From positions 1 through 5,059 of the forward strand of contig JAQVQF010000159.1 in assembly GCA_028701715.1 (NCBI GenBank): a stretch of 5,059 nt of DNA, written 5' to 3'. Below, piece by piece: positions 1-5,059 of this stretch (its first letter is position 1; the number at the start of each line of letters is the position of its first letter). This DNA is from Eubacteriales bacterium (GTDB lineage Bacteria > Bacillota > Clostridia > Oscillospirales > CAG-382). The translations under genes and the position numbers were made by a program. The notes beneath the pieces are model-generated. The model did no database searches, had not been told where the DNA came from, and saw only the letters and a program-made list of their open reading frames with translations.

Positions 1-234
1 CTTATGACCTCGTCGCCGCGTAAACGATTCGGGCTTTCTGAAAACCTAAACGATTTTACCGTCTACGATCTCAACGCTCGGTATAATATAAATCCCGATG
101 AATTCCTGTCGATGGGAAAATCGACGCCATTTGCCGGATGGAGGGTTTACGGGAAATGTATGGCGACCTTCCTTGACGGTAAACCCGTATGGCTTGCGCC
201 AGAAGCACGGGAAATTTTAAAAGACAGGATATAA
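1..234 (+). CDS. pyrC: Dihydroorotase, C-terminal fragment (5' end outside window)
   Basis: This is the last 77 codons of a dihydroorotase, the zinc amidohydrolase that cyclises N-carbamoyl-L-aspartate to dihydroorotate in the cytoplasm (third step of UMP synthesis). The frame is open from base 1 and ends in TAA at 232-234, so the ATG at base 4 is internal and the true start lies upstream. The fragment has the usual tail of the family: an 'SPRKRFGL' segment, then 'NDFTVYDLNARY', which forms part of the C-terminal beta-sandwich, then 'NPDEFLSMGKSTPFAGWRVYG', closing with the strand 'ATFLDGKPVW'. The metal ligands and catalytic Asp are in the missing N-terminal part, so activity cannot be judged here. 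The next gene, pyrK, starts four bases after the stop, which fits a single operon. The identity rests on the conserved FLSMGKSTPFAG block and on context. Confidence 0.9.
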   Translation, partial: LMTSSPRKRFGLSENLNDFTVYDLNARYNINPDEFLSMGKSTPFAGWRVYGKCMATFLDGKPVWLAPEAREILKDRI

Positions 235-238
235 TTTA

Positions 239-985
239 ATGGAAGAAAGAATATTCACCGTAAAATCGAATAAGCTTATCGCCCGGGATGTGTATGAAAT
301 AAAGCTTTCGGGCGACATTTCGGGAATGCAACGTCCGGGGCAGTTCGTCAACATAAAGCTTGACGGCTTTTACCTGCGCCGCCCAATATCCGTTTGCGAC
401 ATTTCTGCGGACAGCCTGACGCTTATATACAAAACGGTCGGCAACGGCACCGAATATATGTCAACCCTTCAGGAAGGAAAAAAGCTCGATTTGCTGACCA
501 TGCTGGGAAACGGCTATGACATATCAAAAAGCGGTTCTTCACCCCTTCTTATCGGCGGCGGATGCGGAGTTCCCCCGCTGTATCTGCTGGCGAAAACGCT
601 TGTCGCCGAAGGTAAAAGCGTCACTATAATAACAGGCTTCAATACAAAAAGCGAGATGTTTTATAAAAACGAGTTTAAATCGCTCGGCATAAGGACGCTT
701 GTCGCAACCGCCGACGGTTCATACGGCGCAAAGGGCTTTGTGACCGACGCCATGGTCAAATGCGGGGATTTTTCCTACACCTATGCCTGCGGACCCGAGC
801 CTATGCTTAAAGCCGTATATTACGCCTCAAAGGCTTCCGGTCAATACAGCTTCGAGGAACGCATGGGCTGCGGCTTCGGCGCCTGTATGGGCTGCAGCTG
901 CAAGACCTTGTACGGCAGCAAGCGTATATGCAAGGACGGTCCGGTGCTGGAAAAGGAGGAAATCATATGGCCGACACAAGAGTAG
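239..985 (+). CDS. pyrK: Dihydroorotate dehydrogenase B (NAD+), electron transfer subunit
   Basis: PyrK is the FAD and [2Fe-2S] subunit of class 1B dihydroorotate dehydrogenase. It passes electrons from the FMN of PyrD to NAD+ in a cytosolic PyrD2PyrK2 complex. The 248-residue product is near the usual 250-260. The ferredoxin-reductase-like FAD domain comes first, with the flavin motif RRPISV at residues 47-52. The nucleotide-binding domain follows, with the glycine-rich LLIGGGCGVPPL at 103-114 and YACGPEPML at 182-190. The C-terminal iron-sulfur motif has Cys211, Cys216, Cys219 and Cys231 (C-x4-C-x2-C-x11-C), then the typical KDGPVLE. An additional Cys221 sits inside the cluster loop. The ATG at 239 follows a modest AGGA (226-229) at a nine-base spacing and lies four bases after pyrC. 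The 3' end overlaps pyrD by 19 bases, which suggests coupled translation of the two partner subunits. Confidence 0.96.
   Translation: MEERIFTVKSNKLIARDVYEIKLSGDISGMQRPGQFVNIKLDGFYLRRPISVCDISADSLTLIYKTVGNGTEYMSTLQEGKKLDLLTMLGNGYDISKSGSSPLLIGGGCGVPPLYLLAKTLVAEGKSVTIITGFNTKSEMFYKNEFKSLGIRTLVATADGSYGAKGFVTDAMVKCGDFSYTYACGPEPMLKAVYYASKASGQYSFEERMGCGFGACMGCSCKTLYGSKRICKDGPVLEKEEIIWPTQE
954..959 (+). promoter_or_regulatory. Ribosome binding site fixing the pyrD start
   Basis: A perfect AGGAGG lies inside the pyrK coding end, seven bases before the ATG at 967. An upstream in-frame ATG at 928 would add 13 residues, but they are unlike the family and no comparable site precedes them, so 967 is the start. 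Confidence 0.9.
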
Positions 986-1878
986 CTCTCTGCGGAATAA
1001 CGCTCGACAATCCGGTGATTCCGGCAAGCGGTACCTTCGGCTACGGATATGAATTTGCGAAATTTTACGATATAAACCGTCTTGGGACATTCTCTTTTAA
1101 AGGCACCACAAAAGAGCCGAGGTTCGGTAACGCCACGCCGAGAATTGCGGAATGTCCTTCCGGACTTCTCAACTGCGTGGGCTTGCAAAATCCGGGTGTA
1201 AATGCCGTTATAAGCGATGAGCTTCCCAAACTGAAAAAGGTGTTTCGCAAGCCCGTTATGGCAAATGTAAGCGGATTTTCCACCGAAGAATACGTTTACA
1301 CCGCTTCTCTTTTGGACAAGGAAGAGCAGGTGGGCTGGATAGAGCTTAACATAAGCTGCCCAAATGTCCACGGAGGCGGCATGGCTTTCGGCACTTCGCC
1401 GAAGATGGCGTACGAGGTCGTCGCGGCGGTCAGAAAAGAGGTTAAAAAGCCGCTGATAGTCAAGCTTTCGCCAAATGTGACGGATATTGCTTCGGTCGCC
1501 GCAGCCTGCGAAAGCGCGGATGCCGACGGTATCAGCCTTATAAACACCGTACTCGGAATGAGGATAAACCTAAAAACAAGAAAACCACTGCTTGCCAACA
1601 TAACCGGGGGACTTTCAGGACCGGCGTTGCTGCCGATAGCTCTCAGAATGATTTATCAGGTATATGAAGCCGTAAAAATTCCCATAATCGGCATGGGCGG
1701 AATAAGCTGCGCGGAGGATGTTGTCGAAGCTATGCTGGCGGGGGCGACCGCGGTCGAAATCGGTGCGGCAAATCTTGTAAATCCGTACGCGTGCCGCGAT
1801 ATTATCGAAGCCCTGCCGGAAACAATGGAAAAGTATAAAATAAATAAATTAGCAGAAATAACAGGAGGCGCACATTGA
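967..1878 (+). CDS. pyrD: Dihydroorotate dehydrogenase B, catalytic subunit
   Basis: This is the FMN-containing TIM-barrel subunit of the NAD+-dependent class 1B enzyme, which oxidises dihydroorotate to orotate. From the chosen ATG it has 303 residues, matching the usual 300-310. Motifs in order are: ASGTFGYG at 20-27 and FKGTT at 44-48 (FMN and substrate contacts, Lys45); NCVGLQNPG at 69-77 (orotate contacts); NISCPN at 128-133 with Cys131 as the expected catalytic base, characteristic of class 1 rather than class 2 enzymes (Ser); VKLSPN at 165-170 with Lys166; and the phosphate-binding GGLSGPA at 214-220 and IGMGGI at 241-246. The start is set by an AGGAGG seven bases upstream and by the family N-terminus. 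The gene overlaps pyrK by 19 bases, and its TGA shares a base with the pyrF ATG. Needing PyrK for NAD+ reduction is known for the family, and the adjacent pyrK supports it. Confidence 0.97.
   Translation: MADTRVALCGITLDNPVIPASGTFGYGYEFAKFYDINRLGTFSFKGTTKEPRFGNATPRIAECPSGLLNCVGLQNPGVNAVISDELPKLKKVFRKPVMANVSGFSTEEYVYTASLLDKEEQVGWIELNISCPNVHGGGMAFGTSPKMAYEVVAAVRKEVKKPLIVKLSPNVTDIASVAAACESADADGISLINTVLGMRINLKTRKPLLANITGGLSGPALLPIALRMIYQVYEAVKIPIIGMGGISCAEDVVEAMLAGATAVEIGAANLVNPYACRDIIEALPETMEKYKINKLAEITGGAH
1863..1868 (+). promoter_or_regulatory. Ribosome binding site of pyrF
   Basis: AGGAGG lies within the last codons of pyrD. It is nine bases from the ATG at 1878 and six bases from a possible TTG start at 1875. 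Both spacings are workable, so this site does not settle which codon is used. ATG is preferred as the stronger initiator and because it forms a TGATG stop-start junction with pyrD. Confidence 0.85.
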
Positions 1879-2573
1879 TGGGAAAAGACGTTATAATAGC
1901 CTGCGACTTTCCGTCCGCAGAGGAAACGCTTTCTTTCCTTGCGGGTTTCGGGGAGGAAAGACCGTTTATAAAAATAGGAATGGAGCTGTTTTACGCGGAA
2001 GGACCGCGGATAGTGAGAGACTTAAAGGAACGCGGACACGGGATATTCCTCGACCTTAAGCTGCACGACATACCCAACACCGTTAAAAAAGCCATGAGGG
2101 TATTATCCTCACTCGGCGCGGATATGTGCAATCTCCACGCCGCCGGCACCAAAGCCATGATGGCCGCAGCCCTCGAAGGACTGACAAGACCGGACGGAAG
2201 TCGTCCGCTGCTTATCGCCGTGACCCAGCTTACCTCGACAAGCGAGGAACGCATGCGTGACGAATTGCTTATAGCCTCTTCTATGGATGAAGCGGTGATA
2301 AAATACGCGGAAAACGCAAGGGAAGCGGGACTGGACGGGGTGGTATGCTCTCCGCTGGAGGCGGCGAGGGTGCATTCGGTTTGCGGATTCAGCTTTCTGA
2401 CGGTCACGCCCGGAGTTAGGTTCGCGGAAAACGATACGGCAGATCAGGCGCGCGTCACCACACCGTCGGAAGCCAAGCGCATGGGATCGGATTATATCGT
2501 CGTCGGCCGTCCGATAACCGCGGCGGCAAATCCCGTTGAAGCGTATCACAAGTGTTTAAAAGATTTTATATAA
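1878..2573 (+). CDS. pyrF: Orotidine-5'-phosphate decarboxylase
   Basis: PyrF decarboxylates OMP to UMP, the last step of the pathway, as a cytosolic dimeric TIM-barrel enzyme without cofactor. The 231-residue length fits the short bacterial group 1 family (about 230-245). The N-terminal strand carries Asp10 in IIACDFPS. IKIGMELFY at 31-39 supplies the substrate-contacting Lys32. The catalytic Asp-Lys-Asp set is in FLDLKLHDIPNTV (Asp59, Lys61, Asp64). NLHAAG follows at 85-90. TPGVR at 177-181 and VVGRPI at 208-213 form the phosphate-binding end, including Arg211. All expected residues are present. The start could be the TTG three bases upstream, adding one Met; the ATG at 1878, overlapping the pyrD TGA by one base, is chosen. 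pyrE begins 11 bases after the TAA. Confidence 0.97.
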   Translation: MGKDVIIACDFPSAEETLSFLAGFGEERPFIKIGMELFYAEGPRIVRDLKERGHGIFLDLKLHDIPNTVKKAMRVLSSLGADMCNLHAAGTKAMMAAALEGLTRPDGSRPLLIAVTQLTSTSEERMRDELLIASSMDEAVIKYAENAREAGLDGVVCSPLEAARVHSVCGFSFLTVTPGVRFAENDTADQARVTTPSEAKRMGSDYIVVGRPITAAANPVEAYHKCLKDFI

Positions 2574-2578
2574 AGGGG
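2574..2578 (+). promoter_or_regulatory. Ribosome binding site fixing the pyrE start
   Basis: AGGGG lies directly after the pyrF stop, six bases before the ATG at 2585. An in-frame GTG at 2552 inside pyrF would add 11 residues that are only pyrF read in another frame, so it is not the start. Confidence 0.8.
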
Positions 2579-2584
2579 TATAAT

Positions 2585-3223
2585 ATGGAAACAAAAAAAC
2601 TCATAGCAAAGGATCTTCTCGGCATTAGGGCGGTTTTTTTCAGACCCGACGAGGTGTTCATCTGGGCGAGCGGCATAAAAAGCCCGGTTTACTGTGACAA
2701 CAGGCTGACGCTCACGGATGTAAATGTACGCGGAAATGTGGAAAACGGGCTTGCCGCGCTTATAAAAAGCAATTACCCCGAGGCCGAAATAATCATGGGC
2801 ACCAGCACCGCCGGTATCGCCCACGCCGCCATCACGGCGCACATTTTAGGGCTTCCCATGGGCTATGTACGTTCCGGCGCGAAGGACCACGGACGTAAAA
2901 ATCAAATTGAGGGTAAGCTGGTACCGGGTCAAAAAACCGTGGTGGTTGAGGACCTTATCTCAACCGGGGGCAGTGTCATCGAGGTGGTGCAAATACTCCG
3001 CGAAGCGGGAGCGGATGTCATGGGAGTGGCGAGTATCTTCACCTACAACATGACGAAAGGCATAGAACGTCTTGACAAAGCGCAAATCAGGAATGTATCG
3101 CTCACCGATTTCGACACCGTGGTACAAACGGCGGTGGAGTGCGGGTATATAGATGAAGCCGATATAACCAAGCTATTGGCTTTCAGGGACAATCCCTCAG
3201 ACGAAAGCTGGATAAGGAGATAG
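2585..3223 (+). CDS. pyrE: Orotate phosphoribosyltransferase
   Basis: PyrE transfers 5-phosphoribose from PRPP to orotate, giving OMP for PyrF. It is a cytosolic type I phosphoribosyltransferase that works as a dimer. The product has 212 residues, close to the usual 200-215. The family's substrate loop is WASGIKSPVYCDNR at 27-40. The catalytic flexible loop is VRSGAKDHGRKNQIEG at 95-110, with Lys100, His102 and Lys105 in the positions that act across the dimer. The PRPP signature VVVEDLISTGGS is at 119-130, with the acidic pair Glu122-Asp123. Nothing is missing. The first 56 bases hold an A7 run (2593-2599) and a T7 run (2634-2640), which are complementary to each other; see the findings. pyrB starts three bases after its TAG, and the pyrB ribosome binding site lies in the last pyrE codons. 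Confidence 0.97.
   Translation: METKKLIAKDLLGIRAVFFRPDEVFIWASGIKSPVYCDNRLTLTDVNVRGNVENGLAALIKSNYPEAEIIMGTSTAGIAHAAITAHILGLPMGYVRSGAKDHGRKNQIEGKLVPGQKTVVVEDLISTGGSVIEVVQILREAGADVMGVASIFTYNMTKGIERLDKAQIRNVSLTDFDTVVQTAVECGYIDEADITKLLAFRDNPSDESWIRR
3215..3219 (+). promoter_or_regulatory. Ribosome binding site of pyrB
   Basis: AGGAG (within AAGGAGA) overlaps the last codons of pyrE and lies seven bases before the pyrB ATG at 3227. Its position implies that pyrB translation is tied to the same message as pyrE. Confidence 0.85.
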
Positions 3224-3226
3224 CCG

Positions 3227-4138
3227 ATGAGAAGTCTTACCGATATTAAGGAGCTTACGGTCGGGGAAATCGACGGTCTTATAGAAACCGCGCTCGATAT
3301 TATAGCAAACCCGAAAAAATACGAGCAAAGATGCGACCATAAAAAGATGGCGACGCTCTTTTATGAGCCTTCCACACGGACGCGTCTCAGCTTTGAGTCC
3401 GCCATGATTGAGCTCGGCGGGAACGCGATCGGCTTCTCGTCGGCGGACGCAAGCTCCGCCGCTAAGGGAGAAAGCGTCGCCGACACCATAAAAACCGTCG
3501 CCTGCTTTGCCGACATAATTGCCATACGCCATCCGAAAGAGGGCGCGGCGCATGTAGCGGCGATTAATTCCCCCGTTCCCGTAATCAACGCGGGTGACGG
3601 AGGGCATAATCACCCAACCCAGACGTTAACCGATCTGCTGACCATAAAACGCGAAAAGGGCGGTTTTGAAAATCTCACCGTCGGCATATGCGGCGATCTG
3701 AAATTCGGCAGGACGGTTCATTCCCTGATAAGCGCGCTTTCACGCTACGGCGGTATTAAATATGTACTTATATCACCGGAGGAGCTATGCGTACCCGAAT
3801 ATGTAAAGGACGAAACGCTTATTCCGGGTGGCATCCCCTTTGAGGAGGTACGCGACCTTGAAAAAGCCATGCCGGAGCTGGACATACTTTACATGACTCG
3901 GGTTCAAAAGGAACGCTTCTTCAACGAAGCCGATTATCTGCGTCTGAAGGACACCTATATACTTACCCCCGATAAATTAAAAGAAGCGAAGCCCGACCTT
4001 TGTATAATGCATCCCCTGCCGAGGGTAAACGAAATATCCGTCGCCATCGATTCCGACAGCCGCGCCTGCTATTTCAGGCAGGTTCAGAACGGGAAATTCA
4101 TACGAATGGCGCTGATAATGAAATTATTGGGTGTTTGA
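3227..4138 (+). CDS. pyrB: Aspartate carbamoyltransferase, catalytic chain
   Basis: PyrB condenses carbamoyl phosphate with L-aspartate to give carbamoyl aspartate, the committed step of UMP synthesis. The 303-residue length matches the roughly 300-310 of the family. The carbamoyl-phosphate signature FYEPSTRTRLSFE is at 45-57 (Ser49, Thr50, Arg51, Thr52). The loop donated across the subunit interface holds Lys80 in AAKGES. RHPKEGA begins at Arg101. HPTQ is at 129-132. GDLKFGRTVHSL at 156-167 gives Arg162. The aspartate-binding YMTRVQKER is at 222-230 (Arg225, Gln227), and HPLPR is at 262-266. These match the E. coli catalytic chain at constant or near-constant offsets and indicate a class B enzyme that assembles with regulatory chains. 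This agrees with pyrI lying 39 bases downstream. Ornithine carbamoyltransferase is excluded by the RVQKER motif and the pyrI partner. Confidence 0.97.
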   Translation: MRSLTDIKELTVGEIDGLIETALDIIANPKKYEQRCDHKKMATLFYEPSTRTRLSFESAMIELGGNAIGFSSADASSAAKGESVADTIKTVACFADIIAIRHPKEGAAHVAAINSPVPVINAGDGGHNHPTQTLTDLLTIKREKGGFENLTVGICGDLKFGRTVHSLISALSRYGGIKYVLISPEELCVPEYVKDETLIPGGIPFEEVRDLEKAMPELDILYMTRVQKERFFNEADYLRLKDTYILTPDKLKEAKPDLCIMHPLPRVNEISVAIDSDSRACYFRQVQNGKFIRMALIMKLLGV

Positions 4139-4177
4139 TAAATTTATTTTCAAACAACAGAAAGGCATGATAATAAT
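4139..4177 (+). other. pyrB-pyrI intergenic spacer
   Basis: This is the only gap longer than 11 bases within the operon. It is strongly A/T-rich and begins within a ten-base perfect palindrome ATAAATTTAT (4138-4147). A weak AAAGG at 4161-4165 is the only candidate ribosome binding site for pyrI, 12 bases before the ATG at 4178, which is longer than at the other genes. I see no convincing -35/-10 pair or terminator in it. The weaker site could lower PyrI output relative to PyrB, but this is inference. Confidence 0.6.
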
Positions 4178-4594
4178 ATGGTAATAGGACAGATAACCGA
4201 CGGAATAGTGCTCGACCATATCACGGCGGGCAGGGGTATGGAAATATACCGCACTCTCGGGCTCGGAAGCCTCGGCTGCACGGTGGCCATGATAAACAAC
4301 GCCGAAAGCACGAAGATGGGGCGTAAGGATATAATAAAAATAGGTAAAATTATCGATCTGGATTTTACCGTGCTCGGATATATCGACCCCGGTATTACGG
4401 TTAATGTAATACGCGACGGCAAGCTGGTCAAGCGTGACCACCTTACGCTTCCCGAAAGGCTTATAAACGTGTTAAAATGTAAAAATCCCCGCTGTATAAC
4501 CTCCAGCGAACAGGAGCTTGACCAGGTTTTCAGGCTCGCCGATACCCAAACACGCACATATCGCTGCGTTTATTGCGATTCCAAAGCCAAATAA
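4178..4594 (+). CDS. pyrI: Aspartate carbamoyltransferase, regulatory chain
   Basis: PyrI is the non-catalytic chain that binds nucleotides (ATP activating; CTP and UTP inhibiting in E. coli) and joins PyrB trimers through a zinc domain. The product has 138 residues against 153 in E. coli. The N-terminal allosteric domain keeps Asp13-His14 and Lys50/Lys54 (in MGRKDIIKI), which fit E. coli Asp19-His20 and Lys56/Lys60 at a constant offset of six. The Lys85-Arg86 pair stands where E. coli has effector-contacting Lys94. LPERLINVL at 91-99 leads into the zinc domain, with Cys101, Cys106, Cys130 and Cys133 in the same spacing as E. coli Cys109, 114, 138 and 141. The N-terminus is about six residues shorter than in E. 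coli and the C-terminus is also shorter. It lies 39 bases after pyrB and is the last gene before the terminator. Effector specificity cannot be read from sequence. Confidence 0.96.
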   Translation: MVIGQITDGIVLDHITAGRGMEIYRTLGLGSLGCTVAMINNAESTKMGRKDIIKIGKIIDLDFTVLGYIDPGITVNVIRDGKLVKRDHLTLPERLINVLKCKNPRCITSSEQELDQVFRLADTQTRTYRCVYCDSKAK

Positions 4595-4606
4595 CCGATC
4601 CGCATT

Positions 4607-4657
4607 AAAAAGACGCCGCCCGTTTGTTTTATCCGAAACGGCGGCGTTATTATTTTT
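4607..4657. terminator. Bidirectional intrinsic terminator between pyrI and the convergent antiporter gene
   Basis: The left arm 4613-4625 pairs with the right arm 4636-4647 in a 12-bp stem with one bulged C. The outer part is ACGCCGCC against GGCGGCGT, the inner part GTTT against AAAC, and the loop is ten bases (4626-4635). On the + strand it is followed by a T-rich tail (4647-4657) and starts 12 bases after the pyrI stop end. On the - strand, the five A residues at 4607-4611 become a T tract, so the same hairpin can end the antiporter transcript. Both genes point at it, which supports shared use. Confidence 0.88.
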
Positions 4658-4678
4658 ATTTATGTGACCGAAGCAGCG

Positions 4679-5059
4679 TTATGAAACGGTTACGGGTTTC
4701 CCTGCCGCCATATCTTTTCTTGCTTCTTTTCTGTAGGCTTTATGAAGTATCAGCGGAGTGGCGAAGCTGGTTATAAGTATCATAATGACAATAAAAGGCA
4801 TTATTGAGCTGTCAATAATTCCGTTTTCGACCCCCTTTTGAGCGGTGACCAACGCCACCTCGGCTCTTACCATCATACCGACACCCACCTTGAGCGAATC
4901 GCCGAGGCTGTAACGGCAGGAAAACGCAGCGGCTCCGCAGCCCATCACTTTACCGGCTATTCCGGCGATTATAAACATCACACCGAAAAAAACCATATCC
5001 GTATTAATGCCCGAAAACCGTGTCGATATGCCTATGTTGCCGAAAAATATGGGAGCGAA
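4679..5059 (-). CDS. CPA2-type cation:proton antiporter, C-terminal fragment (5' end outside window)
   Basis: The reading frame is open from the right edge to TAA at 4681-4679, giving 126 C-terminal residues of a membrane antiporter of the CPA2 (KefB/NapA-like Na+/H+ exchanger) family. The ATG at 4996 is internal: the 21 codons before it continue the homology, starting FAPIFFGNIG, a form of the conserved PIFF-x-x-IG helix. A hydrophobic segment at 22-35 (MVFFGVMFIIAGIA) and GCGAAAF at 40-46 follow. Next comes SLGDSLKVGVGMMVRAEVAL at 51-70, the family's G-x-G-M-x-x-R-x-E-x-A loop-helix. A final membrane helix lies around 85-105 (SSIMPFIVIMILITSFATPL). The short basic tail (HKAYRKEARK) is probably cytoplasmic, with no attached RCK/TrkA domain. 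The ion-binding residues lie outside the window, so Na+ or K+ preference is unknown. The gene is unrelated to pyrimidine synthesis and faces the operon. Confidence 0.85.
   Translation of the reverse strand, partial: FAPIFFGNIGISTRFSGINTDMVFFGVMFIIAGIAGKVMGCGAAAFSCRYSLGDSLKVGVGMMVRAEVALVTAQKGVENGIIDSSIMPFIVIMILITSFATPLILHKAYRKEARKDMAAGKPVTVS

Noticed and set aside
841..1371. A long open frame of 176 codons on the - strand opposite pyrK and pyrD.
   Set aside because: It lies wholly antisense to two well-supported genes, has no ribosome binding site I can see, and its translation resembles no family. It is a by-product of codon bias.
1991..2549. Two overlapping - strand open frames (138 and 146 codons) opposite pyrF.
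   Set aside because: Both are mirror frames of a gene whose catalytic motifs are all in the + strand frame. The two frames also conflict with each other.
4135..4176. A possible internal promoter for pyrI, with TTGATA at 4135-4140 and A/T-rich TAATAA at 4171-4176.
   Set aside because: The gap between the two elements is 30 bases, far from the 17 expected, and no good -10 stands at the right distance.
4167..4184. A five-codon minicistron (Met-Ile-Ile-Ile-Trp, stop) overlapping the pyrI start, possibly a coupling peptide.
   Set aside because: The AAAGG is only one base from its ATG, too close for normal initiation. Such short frames are expected by chance in A/T-rich sequence.
4150..4557. A 135-codon - strand frame opposite pyrI, with hydrophobic-looking stretches.
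   Set aside because: pyrI is supported by its zinc cysteines and effector residues in the + frame. The apparent hydrophobicity follows from reading Ile/Asp-rich codons backwards.
1..5059. A pyr-specific attenuator, PyrR-binding leader, riboswitch, CRISPR array, tRNA, insertion sequence or direct repeats.
   Set aside because: The window is almost entirely coding. No gap exceeds about 85 bases, and I saw no repeat pairs, transposase motifs or leader hairpins apart from the terminator. A leader would be upstream of the left edge.

Overview
The window is a stretch of a bacterial chromosome carrying most of a de novo pyrimidine (UMP) biosynthesis operon on the + strand, followed by the 3' end of an unrelated convergent membrane-transport gene on the - strand. 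Several features point to a Gram-positive anaerobe of the Clostridia, possibly the Oscillospiraceae/Ruminococcaceae side: strong AGGAGG-type ribosome binding sites, a two-subunit class 1B dihydroorotate dehydrogenase (PyrK + PyrD), roughly balanced base composition with free use of ATA (Ile) codons, and protein wording typical of that group. The taxonomic guess is inference from style, not from a marker gene.

Layout: 1-234 is the 3' end of pyrC (dihydroorotase). It is followed by pyrK (239-985), pyrD (967-1878), pyrF (1878-2573), pyrE (2585-3223), pyrB (3227-4138) and pyrI (4178-4594). The first six genes are separated by at most 11 bases or overlap. The only visible gap is 39 bases between pyrB and pyrI. 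A GC-rich hairpin flanked by A and T tracts (about 4607-4657) ends the operon. It also lies downstream of the convergent gene at 4679-5059, the C-terminal 126 residues of a CPA2-type cation:proton antiporter that runs off the right edge.

The genes together make UMP. PyrB with regulatory PyrI forms carbamoyl aspartate, PyrC closes the ring, PyrD-PyrK oxidises dihydroorotate with NAD+, PyrE adds phosphoribose, and PyrF decarboxylates OMP. Carbamoyl phosphate synthetase (carA/carB) and any regulator such as pyrR or a leader attenuator are not in the window and could lie upstream. All visible catalytic motifs are intact and no gene looks broken.

I found no sign of a novel system. The points worth a second look are modest: a class B allosteric aspartate transcarbamoylase with a shortened regulatory-chain N-terminus, two complementary 7-base homopolymer runs at the start of pyrE, the pyrB-pyrI gap, and the overlapping starts of pyrD and pyrF.
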